From Companilactobacillus suantsaicola (lineage in GTDB: Bacteria > Bacillota > Bacilli > Lactobacillales > Lactobacillaceae): a DNA stretch of 64,000 bases. The stretch is taken from the NCBI RefSeq assembly GCF_004745525.1, contig NZ_RKLY01000008.1, positions 1 through 64,000 of the forward strand, given 5' to 3'. This document shows, piece after piece, positions 1 to 9,783 of the stretch. Each line of letters opens with the position of its first letter. The first letter of the stretch is position 1. The notes under the pieces are model-generated. The model had not been told where the DNA came from. It did not search any database and saw only the letters and a list, made by a program, of their open reading frames with translations. A program made the translations under genes and the position numbers.

Positions 1-648
1 TTTTGCCTTGGTTCATACCATCTGACTGATGTCTTAGATCTATAACAAATTAACTTCACTATAATTACTATTAAATCAGTATTTCTCTTGACTTCTGGTA
101 GAAATTTCACCACTGAGCCAAATCGGCTTTACTATTCCGGACTGAATAGAAATTCTATTATTTATTTGCTTTCCATTCCTTTAAAAATAGTGATTCTATT
201 CTGAATCATTACAGGTATTTTTATCGATTATCAAATTCCCCTCAATTCAAAATAGAAGTAATAACATCAAAAAAGGGTCTTACTAAATTGCCACATTTAC
301 ACAGCGATTTTAATAAGATCCTCTTCTATTTTTAGTGGATTAAAATATTGAGACATTATAACTGTCCAGACTATAAATCTATCTCACAATTACACTGAAT
401 AGAACCATATCCCTTTCAGAATTTACAGAAATAATTGCAAAAATCTGAAATCCAGTCTGGAGTAACAGCTCTGGGAAATGCTCAGCCCTGAAATTCCTCT
501 TGGCGCTTTCAGCGCCTAGTGGAAGGCCAATCTTGAAGACAATTCCCGCTTTTGGAATTGGCTCCAAGTTGTGCCCAGAGCTGTTGCGGAAGACGGCATC
601 TAACCACCGCCTAACAAACAGAATCACACTAAAAAATTTAAACTCTTA
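1..648. repeat. Gene-free stretch with minus-oriented composite A repeat
   Basis: No credible gene. A good family A copy lies at about 453-610 (CAGTCTGGAG start, GACGGCATCTAACCACC end), with a closing stem AACAGCTCTGGG/CCCAGAGCTGTT and two internal hairpins. A worn copy in the opposite orientation is at about 100-146. Between them is AT-rich DNA resembling the centres of the other composites, with a terminator-like hairpin at about 270-335. Compared with 42194-42900 this is the same composite read on the minus strand. The first 100 bases hold nothing I recognise. Confidence 0.75.
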
Positions 649-2586
649 TTACCAAATATTTACTCGTTTATCTTCATCCAACCACATGCCATCTTTTTCT
701 GTAACACCAAAGGCATCATAGAACTCGTTCATGTTTTGCGCTTGAACATTAGCACGTAATGGTGCTGGGGCGTGGACGTCGATTGATAGGAACATTTCGG
801 TCAATTGTTGTGTTGACTTGTTTCTCCAAACTCTGGCCCAGTTGATGAAGAAAGCTTTGACGTCGAAGTCTGAATCGGATTTAGCGGCTTCTAAGGCACA
901 ACGAAGTCCTCCGACATCAGCGACGTTCTCACTAACTACTAGTTTTCCGTTAACTTTATGACCGGCGTATGGAATTCCTTCGAATTCTTCGATCATCTTT
1001 TGAGTTAACTGCTTGAACTTGCTGTAGTCTTCTTCAGTCCACCAGTTGTTCATATTACCGTACTCATCGAATTGAGCACCGTTGTTATCGAAGGCATGTG
1101 AAATTTCATGGGCGATAACGGCACCGATTCCTCCGAAGTTTTGGGAATTAGTTTGTTTCAAACTGTAGAATGGTGCTTGCAAAATGGCAGCTGGGAAGGT
1201 GATGTCATTTCTTGATGGATCATAACAAGCATTGACCATATGACCTGGCATCAACCACTTCTTGCGATCGACTGGTTCGTGATATTGATCTAAGTTATGT
1301 TGAGCGACTATCTTTCTAATTCTTGAGACGTTGTCATACAAGGAATCATTTTCGTTGATTTCAAATTTGTCGTAAAGTGGGTCGACCTTATCTGGGTATC
1401 CAACCTTGATAACAATTTTTTCAAGTTTAACGATAGCTTTCTTCTTAGTATCTTCACTCAACCAATCATTTTCTGAAAGTCTGGCTTCGTACACGGCAAT
1501 CATTTTCTTGACCATGTTACGAACATCTTCTTTGGCTTGTTCACCAAAGTATTTTTGACCGTAGTAAGTACCAACAACTTGACTGAAAATACCAGCGGCA
1601 AAGTTGTAAGCATACTTAGTTCTATTCTTCAATTCCTTGGCACCACTGAGGGCAAGGTTGTATTCACCGATAACTTGACGGAATTCTTCATCCAAAATCG
1701 AAGCATTACCAGTTAAGAATTTAACCATCATCCAAGCTTTGATATTTTCAAAAGTATCAGCGTTAACTAATTTATTCAAATTATCCAAATATCTTGGTTC
1801 GGTGATGATTACTTTTTCTGGTGTGTCGTTAACTGAATCTACTACTAAGCTCTTCAAATCTAGGACATCAGATTTCTTAGTAAACTCGTCAAAGTCCATT
1901 GGATTGTAAACTTTTGTATAATCAGCCCACTCTTCAGAACTTTTTACGATTGGTACCAATGATTTATCGAATTCCAAAGCCTTTGAAACAATTTCCTTAG
2001 CTTCATCCAACTTGTAGCCGATCATTGAAAGCAAGCGACCAGCGACGTCAGCATATTTAGCAAGTAATTGCTTACCAGATTCATTGTCATCAGTATAGTA
2101 ACTCTTGTCAGGCAAAATCAAACCTGCACCATTGATGTAAACGACATTTTTAGCCGTATCTTTCATATCAGCATCAATGCCCAAATCAATTGGCAAGCTA
2201 AAGCCGTCTTTGGACAAGGCAGCCAAGCCATCACTCAAGTCCTTTAAACTGTTTAAGTCAGTGATACGTTGCATATCCTTCAAGATTGGTTGTTGGTGGA
2301 ACTTACTCAAATGTTCCACATTATTAGCCAAACGATACAATTTCACTGCTTGTAAAAGTTTTGGATCAGTTACTTTCTTTTCATCATTAGCGAACTCGTG
2401 GAAGTCCTTCATCAGTGTCTTTTCAACACCCTCATCCAAATCTGTGAAACCACCAGTTCTTGATTTGTCAGCTGGAATAACGGCCTTTTCTTGCCAAGCC
2501 CCATTAACTGCCAAATACAAATTATCTTTATAATCGGCGGGTTTAGCATTGATTAAATCCCCTGCACCACCGATAACTTTATTCAT
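649..2586 (-). CDS. pepO: PepO-type neutral endopeptidase (M13 family zinc metallopeptidase)
   Basis: Intracellular zinc endopeptidase that cuts oligopeptides during proteolysis of imported peptides. The M13 zinc motif HEISH sits near residue 490 and the third ligand motif ENVAD near 550, with the usual GG after it. The length, about 645 residues, fits bacterial PepO, and no signal peptide is seen, as expected for the lactic acid bacterial enzyme. A GTG lies 15 bases upstream of the chosen ATG, but the SD-like AGGCGGTGA overlaps that GTG, so ATG at 2586 is preferred. It is a single gene, with the terminator of the next unit upstream and a family A repeat just downstream. The M13 assignment is firm; exact substrate range is not visible. 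Confidence 0.93.
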   Translation of the reverse strand: MNKVIGGAGDLINAKPADYKDNLYLAVNGAWQEKAVIPADKSRTGGFTDLDEGVEKTLMKDFHEFANDEKKVTDPKLLQAVKLYRLANNVEHLSKFHQQPILKDMQRITDLNSLKDLSDGLAALSKDGFSLPIDLGIDADMKDTAKNVVYINGAGLILPDKSYYTDDNESGKQLLAKYADVAGRLLSMIGYKLDEAKEIVSKALEFDKSLVPIVKSSEEWADYTKVYNPMDFDEFTKKSDVLDLKSLVVDSVNDTPEKVIITEPRYLDNLNKLVNADTFENIKAWMMVKFLTGNASILDEEFRQVIGEYNLALSGAKELKNRTKYAYNFAAGIFSQVVGTYYGQKYFGEQAKEDVRNMVKKMIAVYEARLSENDWLSEDTKKKAIVKLEKIVIKVGYPDKVDPLYDKFEINENDSLYDNVSRIRKIVAQHNLDQYHEPVDRKKWLMPGHMVNACYDPSRNDITFPAAILQAPFYSLKQTNSQNFGGIGAVIAHEISHAFDNNGAQFDEYGNMNNWWTEEDYSKFKQLTQKMIEEFEGIPYAGHKVNGKLVVSENVADVGGLRCALEAAKSDSDFDVKAFFINWARVWRNKSTQQLTEMFLSIDVHAPAPLRANVQAQNMNEFYDAFGVTEKDGMWLDEDKRVNIW

Positions 2587-2695
2587 TAACAAATTCTTCA
2601 CCGCCTATTAATTTTAAAGAATACTATAACACTAATTACTTTTTATTAGAATAATTTTCATTTTTATCATTTCAACTTAATTTAAATTACGAAAA

Positions 2696-2721
2696 AAGAT
2701 GCCAAAAATTTTTGGCATCTT
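2696..2721. terminator. Perfect palindromic bidirectional terminator
   Basis: A 26-base perfect inverted repeat centred on AAAAATTTTT with arms AAGATGCC/GGCATCTT. It lies just after the stop of the stress-protein gene (minus strand) and upstream of pepO. The A and T tracts within the arms allow termination in either direction. Confidence 0.75.
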
Positions 2722-2732
2722 CAATTTTCATA

Positions 2733-3197
2733 TTATCTAATAACACTAACAGAAACATTAGCGTTATTAACGATTTTAGCTGCTTGTGAACCGATCGTAT
2801 TACGGTTTCTGTTCTTCTTTTCAACACCGACAATAACCAAATCAGGTTGGAACTTAGGGATTACTTGTTCAGAAATAACTGTTCCGGGACCACCTTCAGT
2901 AACCATCAAGTGAACATTTTCAACGCCGTATTCTTTTGCTTTTTGTCCATAAACTTCAAGCAATTTTTTAATTTCTTCACGACGTTCTGTCAAAACATCT
3001 GGATCTAGAGATTGGAAAATATTCAAATCTCCTGTTTCAAGTACTGAAACAATACCCAACTCAGCCTTGTAATGTTTTGCTAAAGAACAAGCATAATTAA
3101 AGGCATTTTTTGATGACTCAAAATCATCAGAATCAACACAGATCAAAATCTTAGAATACTCAATTTTCTTAACTTTGTATTCCTTTAATTCATCCAT
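2733..3197 (-). CDS. Universal stress protein (UspA family)
   Basis: Small cytoplasmic alpha/beta protein of the Usp fold, 154 residues. The N-terminal strand ILICVDSDD and the C-terminal LVIVGVEKKNRN followed by TIGSQAAKIV are typical. The ATP-binding signature Gx2Gx9G(S/T) is incomplete: the first two glycines are replaced by GVEK, so it may not bind ATP in the classical way. It starts 18 bp after the D-aspartate ligase-like gene with an SD (GGGGG), so the two are probably co-transcribed, which would link a stress-responsive protein to cell wall synthesis. The function in detail is unknown. A second, more canonical Usp is at 11710-12192. Confidence 0.88.
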   Translation of the reverse strand: MDELKEYKVKKIEYSKILICVDSDDFESSKNAFNYACSLAKHYKAELGIVSVLETGDLNIFQSLDPDVLTERREEIKKLLEVYGQKAKEYGVENVHLMVTEGGPGTVISEQVIPKFQPDLVIVGVEKKNRNRNTIGSQAAKIVNNANVSVSVIR

Positions 3198-3215
3198 ATA
3201 GGTAAACCCCCTCGG

Positions 3216-4496
3216 TTATTTAAAGTCGCGTCCTTTATTTTCCTGGAAGTATTTATCAAATCTCTTAACATAATTGTGGAACATATATGTCAACAGCAAC
3301 CAGCGTCTAAAGGAGTTGTCTTTGCTATAGAAAACAGTTGTACCAACACGGTCTTGCTTGATAAGTTCGTCAGCATACTTAGTTGCATCATTTTCAGCAG
3401 CGTACTTGTTAAAGACTTTTTCAGGCACACCTAACCAAAGCTTATGTTGCGCCTTATTCTTATTAGCGTAGACAGTTGGTTCATTTTCCAAGCTACCTTC
3501 AATATAATCTTCAACCACATATTTGGCAAGATTATAGCCATTGAGCGTAACAAAGAAACTACTTCTACCTTGGCGCAAGTTGATTTCAAAGAATTTGAAC
3601 GTGTCATCACGCGAGTCATATTTCATATCAAAGTTGGCGTAACCAGTGAATTCAATATCTTCAAGGAATTTTTGAACTTGATCATAAACATCTTGGTTAA
3701 ATTCAGGGATAATGGCAACGTAATTACCGATCGATTGTGGTGTAGGATCTTCCAAAATTGGGTGTCCTAAACACATCATCTTCACGTGATGATCTTGATC
3801 AACATAGGCATTCAAAACACGCATGTTAGAGTCGTCCCCAGGAATAAAGTCCTGAAGGATCAAGTCAGATTTATAACCATTATCATAAATTTTACCGACA
3901 ATTGTCATATATTCTTCTTGAGAATGAATTATGAAAGCCTTTTTACGTCCTTCAAAATGAATATCCAACCATTCAACACTATTGGCAGGTTTTAAAGCAA
4001 CTGGAAATTCGAAAGGAACATCCAAGTCGGACTTGTTTTCGTACATGTCTTTAGTGATGATTTTTGTCAATGGATGTGGCAAACCATGTTTATCGGCAAC
4101 GTGATAGAAACTCTCTTTGTTGTTCAATGACTTCAATAAGTCATAGTCAACATAAGGGCAGACAAAGGTCTTTGACAATTCATCTTTATGCTTGCTGATA
4201 AGTTCAGCATAACCGTCCCCACAACCAATTAAAATAACTGGTTCATCATGGTTTTGATAAACTTTCGCAATTTCACGCATTTTTTCGATGAAAACAGGGT
4301 CTTCAGAAAATCCTGAATAAAGAGTTAAGTCTAATATTTTTGTAAATCTAGTTGGTGCTAATTGAATTTCGGCATAGGCCTTTACAGTGCCACCATAAAG
4401 TTCATGGAAAGCTCGGGCCATTCCATATACGTTCATATCACTACCCAAAAGAATGGGTGTGAACTTTTTTCCTGATTCAGTTTCGATAGGGATCAA
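3216..4496 (-). CDS. D-aspartate ligase-like ATP-grasp enzyme
   Basis: ATP-grasp carboxylate-amine ligase of about 425 residues. The N-terminal block PILLGSDMNVYGMARAF, with QLAPTRFTKI and GCGDGYAELI further in, closely recalls the Enterococcus faecium / Lactococcus D-aspartate ligase (Aslfm/AslA), which adds D-Asp to the Lys side chain of the peptidoglycan precursor. That is from memory, not a search. The ATP-grasp C-terminal part shows FFEINLRQGRSSF (metal-binding E and N). No aspartate racemase gene is next to it. Start: the longest frame begins with TTG at 4496, but the SD (AAGAGG) abuts that codon. An ATC at 4487 is spaced correctly, so a non-standard start is possible. Cytoplasmic; probably co-transcribed with the downstream Usp gene. 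Confidence 0.7.
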   Translation of the reverse strand: MIPIETESGKKFTPILLGSDMNVYGMARAFHELYGGTVKAYAEIQLAPTRFTKILDLTLYSGFSEDPVFIEKMREIAKVYQNHDEPVILIGCGDGYAELISKHKDELSKTFVCPYVDYDLLKSLNNKESFYHVADKHGLPHPLTKIITKDMYENKSDLDVPFEFPVALKPANSVEWLDIHFEGRKKAFIIHSQEEYMTIVGKIYDNGYKSDLILQDFIPGDDSNMRVLNAYVDQDHHVKMMCLGHPILEDPTPQSIGNYVAIIPEFNQDVYDQVQKFLEDIEFTGYANFDMKYDSRDDTFKFFEINLRQGRSSFFVTLNGYNLAKYVVEDYIEGSLENEPTVYANKNKAQHKLWLGVPEKVFNKYAAENDATKYADELIKQDRVGTTVFYSKDNSFRRWLLLTYMFHNYVKRFDKYFQENKGRDFK

Positions 4497-4660
4497 CCTC
4501 TTACTATATTAATTCTATTTTTAAAATTACACACATTTCACACAAAATTATACCATACTCAATCTAGCACAACGAGCTTGGCATTAATACTAAAATTTTG
4601 AGGTTTATTGTTTTCTTAAATTATTATTTTAATTTATGGATAGTTTTTGTTCCTTAGTTT

Positions 4661-5260
4661 GGGTGGTGGTAGGATGCCGTCTTCCGCGACAGTCCTGGGA
4701 AACGCTGGAACGCTGTGGGGCGACTTGGAGCCAATTTCAAACCCGGAAATTGTCTTCAAGCTCACCCTTCCACGTAAGCGCTAAGTGGAATTTCACGGCT
4801 GAGCATTTCCCAGGACTGTCGCTCCAGACTATAGAACAATTCTAATTTTTATTGAGGTAATAGCTTATGGGATTGGTGTATTACGTTCTATTCCGAATTC
4901 GATTTAGATTTTTGCTCTTCATAACTTAATTGAGAAATTCTATTCCAATCCTCCAGAACTGTTTTCCAAAATAGTGTGACACCAATTGAAAATACATTTC
5001 CATAAAAATCAGAACATAGGTTAATTCCAATAGAACATCTATTTCTAATAGAATGGAAATCAAATAACCCATAGATCCGTTATTCAGCACCGGAGCAACA
5101 AAGCTGATGGGCTCAGATGTGAAATTATTCTTAGCAATTTATTGCTTAGAATAAGGTCGAGCTTTGAAATGCCGCGAACTTTGCGGTAGTTCAAAGTCGG
5201 CCCAGCACGTTGCCGCCCAATCAGCTTTGTTGCGGAGGAGCGGCATACTACCTCCCCCAT
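4661..5260 (+). repeat. Composite repeat: two inverted family A copies around an AT-rich centre
   Basis: The left copy (about 4661-4832) runs from GGGTGGTGG-N-GATGCCGTCTTCCGC to GTCGCTCCAGACT. The right copy (about 5086-5260) runs from CACCGGAGCAACAAAGC to TTGCGGAGGAGCGGCAT and is inverted relative to the left one. Each folds as a closing stem with two side hairpins. The centre, about 250 bp, is AT-rich and carries recurring TTCTATT/AATAGAA words. The same unit with nearly the same sequence recurs at 14549-15170 in the same orientation. Reading frames inside it are by-products of the palindromes. The DNA from 4497 to 4660 holds only upstream sequence of the ligase gene. Confidence 0.85.
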
Positions 5261-5320
5261 CAAAAAAAGCCGATTCAATATATAAATCAGCTTTTCATCA
5301 AACAAAAAATTAAATTAAAA

Positions 5321-7216
5321 TTATCCCACTTTAACTTGTGGATCGACATCTGGTTTCTTGCCACCGTCGATAAAGAAAACCTTGTACCAAATTAAGAAAG
5401 TATAAATTGTCCATACTTTTCTACGATCGTCGTTTTCACCACGATAACAACCATCTAACATCTTCAAGATGGCATCTTGGTCAAAGAACTCACCCGCAAA
5501 ATCAGCACTGAATAACTCGCGGAATTTTTCGTAAACTTCCTTAGTCTTGATCCAATCTCTAATTGGAACTGGGAAGCCTAATTTTTCTCGCTTAGCCCAT
5601 TCGTCTGGTAAAGCTCTTTCAGCAGCAACTCTTAATGCATACTTGCTGTCCTTGCTGTTCAAAAGATACTTCGTTGGAATTCCTGATGCCACTTTGGCTA
5701 CTTCTTTATCCAAGAATGGCACACGTAATTCCATCGAATTTGCCATACTCATACGATCGGCTTTTAATAAGATATCGTTTGACATGAATTGGTGTAGGTC
5801 AAGATATTGCATCTTCTTAACTTCATCGTTATAACCACTAACTTTGCTATAACTTCTCATAACGATGTCTTTAACTGAACGTGATTTCTCAAATTCTGGT
5901 TTAACTAGATCAGCTGCTTCTTTTTCAGTGAAGATCTTGGCTTGACCAATAAAGAATTCTTCTGCTTTAGCAGTTGATTCATACAAATGTAGTCTTCCAG
6001 GGAAGTTTGGCATTTTCTTTAAACCATGAGCTAACTTGTACTTCACACCTTTTGGTAAATGCTTCAAATCTTCAGCAACTACTCGAATTACTTTTGAATG
6101 TGAATGGAAACCATAATTTGCATAACCAGCAAACAATTCATCGGCACCTTCACCTGATAGTATAACGGTAACGTCGCGGCTAGCTAACTTGGTCAAAAAG
6201 TAAAGTGGTATACATGAAGGATTTGAGTCTGGCTCATCCATATAGTATTGAATTAATGGAATGGACTTGACCGCTTCCTCTTTTGTAACGATACCACGAG
6301 TATTCTCGAGTCCTAGCTTGTCTGCTAGCATTTTAGCAGCGGTTCCTTCTTCATAAGTACTTGTATCAAAGTCAATCGAATAAGTATGTTGTGGCTTCAA
6401 AATAGCTGTTACATAACTTGAATCGACCCCACTTGAAAGTAATGAGCCAACTGGTACATCACTGATTGAGTGTTCATTAACTGATTCACGAATTGATTTG
6501 TCGATTCGCTTAACAGTTTCTTCAAATGATAAGTTATTAGCTTTAAAGGACATATCCCAGTACTTCTTGATACTTAACTTGCCATTCTTGAAAGTGAAGT
6601 AGTGACCTTCAGGAATACGGAAAACATTTTTAAAGAATGTTTCGTGTAAAGCTGAGTATTGGAAAGTCAAATATGGTTTCAAAGCAGCTTTGTTCAATTC
6701 TTTTTTAAAGTTTGGTTCTTTCAAGAATGACTTGATTTCTGAACCAAAGATAAAGGTGCCTTCACGGTTGTAATAATAAAGTGGCTTGATACCGAAGAAA
6801 TCCCTTGCTCCAGTAATGTCACCAGTTTTTAAATCATAAATGACGAAAGCAAACATCCCACGAATCTTCTTCAAAAGATCTTCGATACCCCATTCTTCAA
6901 AACCATGAAGGAGGACCTCAGTATCTGTGTCAGTTGTAAAAACATGACCAGCTTTCTTTAATTCTTTTCTAACATCTTTAAAGTTGTAAATTTCACCGTT
7001 GAAAATCACGGCTTTTGATCTGTCTTCGTTGTAAATAGGTTGCATACCACTACTAATATCGATAATGCTCAAACGACGAAAGCCTAGTGCTGCATCACCA
7101 TCAACTAGTTCACCAGAACTATTTGGACCACGATGTTTGATTGTATCCATCATCGCTTCAATTACAGGCTTCTTGTCTGCAATATTCTTATCTACGAATC
7201 CGACAATTCCACACAT
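5321..7216 (-). CDS. asnB: Asparagine synthase (glutamine-hydrolysing)
   Basis: Converts aspartate to asparagine with ATP and glutamine. The start is fixed by MCGIVGF: Cys2 of the precursor becomes the N-terminal nucleophile of the glutaminase domain after Met removal. An upstream in-frame ATG would bury it, and an SD (GGGAGAAA) precedes the chosen ATG. The N-terminal glutaminase domain contains RRLSIID and FNGEIYNF. The synthetase domain starts near residue 240 with the PP-loop SSGVDSS around 260, and LSGEGADELFAGY follows. The length of 631 residues fits AsnB. It lies 13 bp downstream of the phosphoesterase gene, so the two are probably one transcript. A composite repeat lies just beyond the stop codon. 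Confidence 0.96.
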   Translation of the reverse strand: MCGIVGFVDKNIADKKPVIEAMMDTIKHRGPNSSGELVDGDAALGFRRLSIIDISSGMQPIYNEDRSKAVIFNGEIYNFKDVRKELKKAGHVFTTDTDTEVLLHGFEEWGIEDLLKKIRGMFAFVIYDLKTGDITGARDFFGIKPLYYYNREGTFIFGSEIKSFLKEPNFKKELNKAALKPYLTFQYSALHETFFKNVFRIPEGHYFTFKNGKLSIKKYWDMSFKANNLSFEETVKRIDKSIRESVNEHSISDVPVGSLLSSGVDSSYVTAILKPQHTYSIDFDTSTYEEGTAAKMLADKLGLENTRGIVTKEEAVKSIPLIQYYMDEPDSNPSCIPLYFLTKLASRDVTVILSGEGADELFAGYANYGFHSHSKVIRVVAEDLKHLPKGVKYKLAHGLKKMPNFPGRLHLYESTAKAEEFFIGQAKIFTEKEAADLVKPEFEKSRSVKDIVMRSYSKVSGYNDEVKKMQYLDLHQFMSNDILLKADRMSMANSMELRVPFLDKEVAKVASGIPTKYLLNSKDSKYALRVAAERALPDEWAKREKLGFPVPIRDWIKTKEVYEKFRELFSADFAGEFFDQDAILKMLDGCYRGENDDRRKVWTIYTFLIWYKVFFIDGGKKPDVDPQVKVG

Positions 7217-7229
7217 AAAAATTTCTCCC

Positions 7230-8399
7230 TTATATTTCAAAACTTACATATCTTGTAGCGGCTCCGTAACCGAAAATCTGTAAGCGCAATTTGTTCGGGT
7301 CGATATTAATGAAATAGCCTGCTAATTCTGAAATTTCATTATAACGTCTATCCCATTTTTTATTATAGTCAGTTGTTAAACCATGTTTCTTTCCCATTAA
7401 GGCCGAACAATTTAATATTATATGATTAATTTCAGAAACTTTGTAGTTTTTTTCATAATGCATATGTCCACAAATATAGGTCGTAACTTTTGAAATGCCT
7501 GTAGATGAGAAATCATAGCGTAAATTCACTCCAAAATCTCCCGTTAATTCATTTTTCAATTGTCCTGAGGTCTTATTGTTAAAGCTTACTAGCAGCTGTT
7601 GAATCAAGTCACCGTTGAAGTTTAAAGCACTTCGGCCACTGGGACTAATAATGTTAGCGTGTCCCATCATGACAACATGCTTATCAACCGTCTGTTCCAA
7701 GATTGTAATTAAATCTTCCAGTTGTTGTTCTCTGACTCCACGAACTTTCTTAAAATCGTATTTCTTTGAACCATTGCTTAGTATATAAGGAATATCGCTA
7801 GTATCAATAAAAATGACTCGGATGTCACCTTTGTCGAACCAGCCGACTTTCGAAACGGGATTGAGACGATGAATCTGTGGTTGATCAAAGTTATATTGTG
7901 TTACTAATGAATCATAATCGTCACGATGAAATGAGGCCGAGCCAAAGAAACGATGCTCATCATACTTGTCATTCTCATCGTGGTTTCCTTCTAGAAGATA
8001 AAATGGTGGCTTACTGTTTTGGTAATTTTCCACCGCAAATTGCAACAAACCGCGACTAATCTCAGGTTTGTCACTGCCATCGATCAAATCTCCTAGATGC
8101 ACATTTAAATCTAAACCAACGGCATTACTGACAGCATTGGCTTCAATGATATGTCGTGCACCGTTGATTCCATAATAGGAGGCACTCGCAATCGCTTTAG
8201 CATGGGTATCTGTCAAAACGGATAAAGTCAACGTATCGTCAGTGACATTCGGCTTGACGTTTGTGTCATAGACACCTTGTATATAGTCAGTGACGAATGG
8301 TCTAGGCTTTAAGCGTTTTAAAAACAGATCCGTTTGTGCTGAAACGAATTCTGCTGGTTTAGGGTTCAACATCTTTCTTGCAATATTTTTGATTTTCAA
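7230..8399 (-). CDS. Calcineurin-like metallophosphoesterase
   Basis: Binuclear-metal phosphoesterase of about 389 residues. The full motif set is visible: DTHAK (D-x-H), GDLIDG, GNHDEND, MGHAN and CGHMHYE. No signal peptide is seen, so it probably acts in the cytoplasm or at the inner membrane face. The substrate cannot be told from sequence; nucleotides, cyclic nucleotides or phospholipid-type phosphodiesters are possible. Start: a TTG at 8399 lies 8 bases after GGAGA and gives MKIKNIARKML. An upstream TTG at 8414 overlaps the SD region and is less likely. It precedes asnB by 13 bp; the reason for that pairing is not known. Confidence 0.88.
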   Translation of the reverse strand: MKIKNIARKMLNPKPAEFVSAQTDLFLKRLKPRPFVTDYIQGVYDTNVKPNVTDDTLTLSVLTDTHAKAIASASYYGINGARHIIEANAVSNAVGLDLNVHLGDLIDGSDKPEISRGLLQFAVENYQNSKPPFYLLEGNHDENDKYDEHRFFGSASFHRDDYDSLVTQYNFDQPQIHRLNPVSKVGWFDKGDIRVIFIDTSDIPYILSNGSKKYDFKKVRGVREQQLEDLITILEQTVDKHVVMMGHANIISPSGRSALNFNGDLIQQLLVSFNNKTSGQLKNELTGDFGVNLRYDFSSTGISKVTTYICGHMHYEKNYKVSEINHIILNCSALMGKKHGLTTDYNKKWDRRYNEISELAGYFINIDPNKLRLQIFGYGAATRYVSFEI

Positions 8400-8448
8400 T
8401 TTTTTTATCTCCAATATCCAATAACTGGAAACGAATTATAGAATTATA

Positions 8449-8482
8449 GTAAAAAAACCATCTTAACGATGGTCTCTTAGTC
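8449..8482 (-). terminator. Intrinsic terminator after GNAT gene
   Basis: On the minus strand the arms ACCATC/GATGGT around GTTAA are followed by a run of seven T. It closes the acetyltransferase gene ahead of the phosphoesterase unit. Confidence 0.7.
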
Positions 8483-8523
8483 CAATTATATCCCAAAGAT
8501 TTGAAAAATAATCTTTAGAAGCC

Positions 8524-9048
8524 TTACTTTAAAAGAATTTGGTAGGCTTTTCTAATACCATGATCTTCATCCATCGTTATGGTACCTTTTTCCACAAACC
8601 CATTACTAGTAATTACGTGTTGCATTACTAAATTATCGGGATGTGTATCGATTCTAACGTCTTGATAACCTAAGTAATGAGAAATAGTCAATAATTGTTG
8701 AATCAAAGCACTCGAAAGGTGTTGACCTTGATGGCCTGGTTCAACAGCTATACGGTGAATAATGGAATAAGTTACGTCGGAATTACTAGACCACTCACCA
8801 GAAGTCATGTCTTGATAATTCTTATCATAACCTTGTTGCAAAGCAGCAGATCCCACTACCTCACCATCTAGTATTAAAACATAACTTATGTCCTCTTGAA
8901 TATCTCGTTTCAGGATTTCTTGATCAGGATAACCTGCTTGCCATTGATCAACACCGCGGTCCTTCAGGGTTTTCTTGGCCCCATCGATGATGTCAATAAT
9001 CTTTGGCAAATCGTCAACTGTTGCTTGACGCAAATAAATGTTGCTCAT
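8524..9048 (-). CDS. GNAT family N-acetyltransferase
   Basis: 174-residue acetyl-CoA dependent acetyltransferase. The acetyl-CoA binding region IHRIAVEPGHQGQHLSSALI (near residues 90-110) follows the motif A pattern (Q/R-x-x-G-x-G/A) with a QGQHLS variant. NLVMQHVITSNGFVEKG near 140 is the usual motif B. The acceptor is not identifiable; these enzymes can acetylate small amines, antibiotics or proteins. SD GGAGG precedes the ATG. It is a single gene with its own terminator downstream and no functional link to its neighbours. Confidence 0.88.
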   Translation of the reverse strand: MSNIYLRQATVDDLPKIIDIIDGAKKTLKDRGVDQWQAGYPDQEILKRDIQEDISYVLILDGEVVGSAALQQGYDKNYQDMTSGEWSSNSDVTYSIIHRIAVEPGHQGQHLSSALIQQLLTISHYLGYQDVRIDTHPDNLVMQHVITSNGFVEKGTITMDEDHGIRKAYQILLK

Positions 9049-9114
9049 AAAATTGCCTCCTTACTTCATCAAGACATTAAAACAAAAAATAATACCTCAT
9101 TGCAATACTTTTTA

Positions 9115-9783
9115 TCAACTTTTCCTATTTCTTTTGTAAATAAAGCTACTAATCAAAAACAAGACCAACGAATAGGCCAACGTTTGACCGGAAACTGGTA
9201 ACAAACTCACAATCGAAGCAGTACTGTGCAAGTTGGTAATCAATTCTGACAATGGTGGAAAGAGAATCTGCACCGGTTTGAAAATAGAAATCACGCTACC
9301 GGATAAGGCTAAGTAGACGAAAACTAAAATTCCTATTTGACCGAAACTTGAATGATTGTACCACTGAGTTTTAAATAAAGCTGCGATTGAACCTCCTAAG
9401 ATTCCTACCGAAATCAAAGTTAGTACTCCTACTAAGTCCAAAATAATGTCAGGACTGAAAATTTGACTGAAAGCAAAAATCAAAATTCCTGAAATTAAAT
9501 TGGAGATTATTATCGTTAAAAACTGGCTAAAGAATTCCGCCCAGTAGCTATCTACCTTTTGTTTTAAATAATGATTATATTTTTTATCGTAATAATATAA
9601 ATTCATCGTTGAAAATAATGATAAAAAGAATATCCCTATTAATAATAGGCTATATTTCTCATGAGAATCAATACTTAATAATTTATCAGCTGTTAATCCA
9701 AAGACAATGATGGAGAAAAGTAAAGTTAAATAGAGAAAATTTTGAAAAATAAACTGCAAATAGTTCTTCAATAAAAGTTTAAT
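9115..9783 (-). CDS. ABC transporter permease, small six-helix type
   Basis: Integral membrane protein of about 222 residues with some six hydrophobic segments. It is the likely membrane partner of the ATPase encoded immediately upstream. Start problem: no ATG, GTG or TTG is correctly spaced after the strong GGAGGTGG. An ATC (9786) and an ATT (9783) are, and the ATT overlaps the ATPase stop as ATTAA, in the style of translational coupling. The alternatives, TTG or ATG further upstream (to 9819), would put the SD inside the gene. The substrate is unknown; a bacteriocin/antimicrobial export or peptide resistance role is common for such small units but is not shown here. Confidence 0.7.
   Translation of the reverse strand: MKLLLKNYLQFIFQNFLYLTLLFSIIVFGLTADKLLSIDSHEKYSLLLIGIFFLSLFSTMNLYYYDKKYNHYLKQKVDSYWAEFFSQFLTIIISNLISGILIFAFSQIFSPDIILDLVGVLTLISVGILGGSIAALFKTQWYNHSSFGQIGILVFVYLALSGSVISIFKPVQILFPPLSELITNLHSTASIVSLLPVSGQTLAYSLVLFLISSFIYKRNRKS

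Noticed and set aside
4636-4845. Open frames inside the A and B repeats (also near 14447, 5084, 42108, 51265, 54188, 46652 and 61087)
   Set aside because: They lie wholly in palindromic repeats, lack SD sequences, and their similarity to each other is due to repeat DNA rather than protein conservation.
8896-9201. 101-codon plus-strand frame opposite the acetyltransferase
   Set aside because: It is antisense to a well-supported gene with SD and family motifs.
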